Shown: piece after piece, positions 12,560 through 13,422 of the stretch
Layout of the letters: each line of letters begins with the position of its first letter
How positions within the stretch are numbered: position 1 is the stretch's first letter
The notes under the pieces: generated by a model
The model's input: only the letters and a program-made list of their open reading frames with translations
What the model was told of the DNA's origin: nothing
Database searches by the model: none
Origin: Candidatus Pacebacteria bacterium UBA6188
Lineage (GTDB): Bacteria > Patescibacteriota > Microgenomatia > UBA1400 > PJMF01
Assembly (NCBI GenBank): GCA_002422765.1
Contig: DITI01000042.1
Coordinates: forward strand, 1 to 13,422
DNA length: 13,422 bases
Reading direction: 5' to 3'
Made by a program: the position numbers and the translations under genes

Positions 12560-13422
12560 CTATTCTTTGACCTTTGTTAACTCTAGAATTTGAGACTTGC
12601 GCAGTAAACCCATTTTGCCACCAAAATAAGCCACCACATTGCCGGCATTTTTGACTCCCCAAGCAATGGCAGTTGGCACATCATGTCCATGGAGTTGAGC
12701 TGCTACGTAGGCAGCTGCGAAAGCATCGCCAGCTCCAGTGCTATCCACTAAAGTGTCTGCTTCGCCTTCGAATTCATATTTCTTGCGCCCAAAAAGATGA
12801 ACTTCACCTCCCTGCTTGCCTTTAGTGATGACTACTTGAGGAAAATTTAGAAGAATTTCTTCATGTAAAGGTTCAATTAAAGCCCATTCTTCTTGATTAA
12901 CAAAAAAGATCTCACAAGGAATTTCACTGATTTCAAATTTTTCTTGCAATAAGAGATTTAATTCTTTGTTGCCCGGATTCCAAGACATTTTGGTTTCCTG
13001 ATTATTATTTAAAGTCTTAAAAATTTTCTGAAGAGTTTCGCTGCGACCGCCAATACTGGATAGATGCACAAAACGACTTTTGGCCAACCAAAAGGCAGGA
13101 ATATCAAAAGGATCTAACATTGAAGCAGCGCCACGATGAACCAAAATTACTCGTTCCGAATTTTTGGCCACCAAAGCCACTGAACCGCCAGTTCTTTCTA
13201 GTTTTTCTTGAATTAGGAGATTAGTCATTACTCCTTCTTTTTGAAAGTCAGCATTGATTAAACCAGCAAACTCATCATGACCAGTTTCAGAAATTACTGC
13301 TACGTGCAAACCCAAGCGGGCAAAAGCCACTGCGGTATTACTAGCTCCACCACCAGTAAAAATATGGAAATCAGATAGTTCAAGCTTGTCACCGTAAGTC
13401 AAAATCTGGCGCTCACCATCGC
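12560..13422 (-). CDS. PfkB-family carbohydrate kinase, 5' end beyond the window
   Basis: ATP-dependent sugar or nucleoside kinase of the ribokinase/PfkB fold, cytoplasmic. The frame is open to the right edge (DGERQIL before TYGDKLEL), so the N-terminus is missing; the TTG near 13402 is not the likely true start, because family members have about 30-40 residues before this point. The first signature is TGGGASNTAVAFARLG. The second is the anion hole and catalytic loop DSTGAGDAFAAAYVA, with the base Asp in TGAGD. The substrate cannot be assigned: ribose, fructose and nucleoside kinases share these motifs. It heads the visible operon with the secreted protein and Lon-type ATPase. Confidence 0.93.
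   Translation of the reverse strand, partial: DGERQILTYGDKLELSDFHIFTGGGASNTAVAFARLGLHVAVISETGHDEFAGLINADFQKEGVMTNLLIQEKLERTGGSVALVAKNSERVILVHRGAASMLDPFDIPAFWLAKSRFVHLSSIGGRSETLQKIFKTLNNNQETKMSWNPGNKELNLLLQEKFEISEIPCEIFFVNQEEWALIEPLHEEILLNFPQVVITKGKQGGEVHLFGRKKYEFEGEADTLVDSTGAGDAFAAAYVAAQLHGHDVPTAIAWGVKNAGNVVAYFGGKMGLLRKSQILELTKVKE

Noticed and set aside
13400-13402. TTG as the true start of the PfkB kinase
   Set aside because: The frame stays open upstream with family-like residues to the window edge, so the gene is truncated by the window.
1-13422. CRISPR array, insertion sequence, prophage or toxin-antitoxin system
   Set aside because: No regularly spaced repeats, transposase motifs, phage structural genes or recognisable toxin pair were found on either strand.

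Overview
The window looks like part of a Patescibacteria/CPR chromosome, with the Microgenomates side as a loose guess. It is AT-rich and tightly packed, with genes that overlap or abut. Shine-Dalgarno sequences are mostly weak. tRNA-Val and tmRNA have no encoded CCA. Several housekeeping proteins are trimmed or have replaced ligands: a cysteine-free family-4-type uracil-DNA glycosylase, a Lon-type AAA+ module with no protease domain, and an RNase J lacking one metal-ligand histidine. TGA acts as a stop (end of the RodZ-like gene), so I see no sign of code 25. The taxon is inferred from this style; no marker tree could be run.

Layout. Left block, minus strand (4900 down to 1): a promoter, tRNA-Val(CAC), aldo/keto reductase, a GatB/YqeY-domain protein, a RodZ-like membrane HTH protein, a DUF948-like protein, a YtxH-like protein, and alaS running off the left edge. 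The block joins translation genes (tRNA-Val, YqeY, AlaRS) to three small envelope-type proteins. Candidate internal promoters precede the DUF948-like gene and alaS.

Centre, plus strand (about 4851-6160): a ComF-type phosphoribosyltransferase gene with an elaborate leader, then ssrA (tmRNA) behind a good extended -10 promoter. The comF leader is the most unusual part of the window. A 15-bp hairpin buries a strong Shine-Dalgarno. That site precedes a 16-codon ORF whose stop lies in a second hairpin followed by a T-rich stretch. The stretch is built from three short direct repeats in permuted order. The hairpin also covers the -35 element of the divergent tRNA-Val promoter.

Right block, minus strand (13422 down to 6175): 5'-truncated pfkB-family sugar kinase, a secreted protein with an LPTAG sortase-like signal, a Lon-type AAA+ ATPase without protease domain, uracil-DNA glycosylase, RNase J and FtsK. 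The first three form a tight operon. The last three each have a possible promoter, and rnj has a leader of about 130 nt with an 80-nt nested inverted repeat. ftsK converges on ssrA with only 14 bp between them.

Most genes are core functions: aminoacylation, ribosome rescue, RNA decay, DNA repair and chromosome segregation. I found no CRISPR array, insertion sequence, prophage or toxin-antitoxin pair. The novelty lies in leader-RNA architecture and in loss of ligands or domains from familiar enzymes.
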